From Ignavibacteriales bacterium (GTDB taxonomy: Bacteria; Bacteroidota; Ignavibacteria; Ignavibacteriales; Melioribacteraceae): DNA of 64,000 nt. The translations under genes and the position numbers were made by a program. Positions 63,314-64,000 of this stretch are shown piece after piece. Location of the stretch: contig JAPLFG010000003.1 of the NCBI GenBank assembly GCA_026390795.1, positions 2,046,001 to 2,110,000 of the forward strand. Direction: 5' to 3'. The notes beneath the pieces are model-generated. The model did no database searches, was not told the DNA's origin, and saw only the letters and a program-made list of their open reading frames with translations. Each line of letters opens with the position of its first letter. Positions within the stretch are counted from its first letter, which is position 1.

Positions 63314-64000
63314 ATGGGAAAGAGTAAGGTGATTATCGGTCTTATCTTTTGTTTTATTTTGAGTGTCCCTATATCAGCTCAGGATAAGAGTGGGAATGGA
63401 TTGGTTGGATGGTGGAGTTTTGATCAGAACTCTAGTGCGGATCTAAGCGGTTCGGGAAATAATGCAGTGATAAACTCAAAAAATTTTTATGATATGGGAA
63501 GCGGCAAATATTGTATTAAAATGATGCCGAAGGATAAACCCTTTTCAATTCCAGCAGACTCAAAATCAACACTGGCCATAAAATCGGGAACAATCAGTTT
63601 TTGGGTTAATTCCAGTACGGTGGACAATTACACACTGATTGATTATGACAACGGTGCGTTTGCACTTAGAAGTTATCGCGGTTATCTGCAGCCGAGATTT
63701 AAAGGCGAAACTAAATTTAATTTTGCAGGCGGAATACAAAATGAAAAATGGATTGACCACCTTATGCGCGAGGACGCATTTTATCCGCACGATAAAGCGT
63801 TGATTGAAGAGAATAAATGGCATCAATTTGCGGTAGCATACGATTATGAAAACAAAAAGTTCACCGGTTGGCGTGACGGAGAACTGATCGCAGTTATAGA
63901 TTTATCCGGAACAGACGTTGAATCTTTAAAAACCGATGAGCTGAAAGAAATATTAATCGGCGAAGGATTCACCGGGTTTATTGATGACTTAAGAATTTAT
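63314..64000 (+). CDS. LamG-like jelly-roll secreted protein (partial, runs off right edge)
   Basis: The last 687 bp encode 229 residues with no stop. A signal peptide (MGKSKVIIGLIFCFILSVPI, cleavage near SAQD) is followed by a LamG/concanavalin-like domain: GLVGWWSFDQNSSADLSGSG, IKSGTISFWVNSST, NKWHQFAVAYDYENKKFTGW and GFTGFIDDLRIY are the family's landmarks. GGAG at 63305-63308 supports the ATG at 63314. The C-terminus is missing; catalytic domains are often fused to such modules in glycan loci. Confidence 0.85.
   Translation, partial: MGKSKVIIGLIFCFILSVPISAQDKSGNGLVGWWSFDQNSSADLSGSGNNAVINSKNFYDMGSGKYCIKMMPKDKPFSIPADSKSTLAIKSGTISFWVNSSTVDNYTLIDYDNGAFALRSYRGYLQPRFKGETKFNFAGGIQNEKWIDHLMREDAFYPHDKALIEENKWHQFAVAYDYENKKFTGWRDGELIAVIDLSGTDVESLKTDELKEILIGEGFTGFIDDLRIY

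Noticed and set aside
1-64000. CRISPR array
   Set aside because: No regularly spaced short direct repeats and no cas genes were seen; the repeats present are long dispersed or tandem gene-scale copies.

Overview
The window is AT-rich (roughly one third G+C by eye) and reads as a member of the Ignavibacteria (Bacteroidetes/Chlorobi side). The support is several secreted proteins ending in the type A sorting domain with the NYPNPFNP signature, a PorV-like outer-membrane protein, TonB-dependent uptake genes, and very many PAS/GAF histidine kinases. This placement is inference from gene content; no rRNA or complete tRNA gene is present.

Layout. (1) 1-2021, minus strand: a tightly coupled operon, cut by the left edge, with a glutamine-synthetase-fold amidoligase, a LIM-like zinc protein and a class II glutamine amidotransferase. 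(2) 2339-10574: a type I restriction-modification operon (hsdM-hsdS-hsdR) followed by a three-gene unit that looks like a toxin-antitoxin-chaperone (SecB-like) module with a palindrome against the first start codon. (3) 10576-11035: gene and insertion-sequence debris. (4) 11091-26936: a signalling block with a NarL-type kinase/regulator pair, a lone receiver, a lipoprotein, a giant PAS kinase, a LytTR regulator, a receiver-kinase hybrid, two CheW-like genes (one a chimera), an outer-membrane barrel and a chemoreceptor; no CheA is visible. (5) 27591-43544: about 16 kb bounded by two 203-bp direct repeats. Each repeat carries a tRNA-Ser-3'-end-like stretch and a terminator hairpin, and each has IS sequence beside it. 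Inside lie a complete IS, a Ser/Thr kinase with an unusual C-terminal domain, an FHA-sigma54 activator, a candidate sigma54 promoter, a J-domain-like protein, a WD40 propeller protein, an outer-membrane barrel, a frameshifted secreted copy of the kinase's C-terminal domain, a Rel/SpoT-type HD protein and a FISUMP lipoprotein. (6) 43913-64000: a glycan-use locus with a divergent membrane-anchored winged-helix regulator, a TonB-dependent receptor, secreted and PorV-like proteins, a GH67 alpha-glucuronidase, a GH28-type pectinase, two divergent GH67-like proteins, a PhoD-like phosphatase and a LamG-like protein cut by the right edge.

How the parts fit. The most system-like novelty is in region 5: a kinase that can phosphorylate threonines, an FHA domain that reads phosphothreonine on a sigma54 activator, and a sigma54-like promoter before an operon of J-domain, unknown, WD40 and outer-membrane proteins. 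The wiring is inference. Region 6 is consistent with import and breakdown of glucuronic-acid- or galacturonic-acid-bearing plant polysaccharide. A 1.7-kb tandem duplication inside it left a chimeric dead gene.
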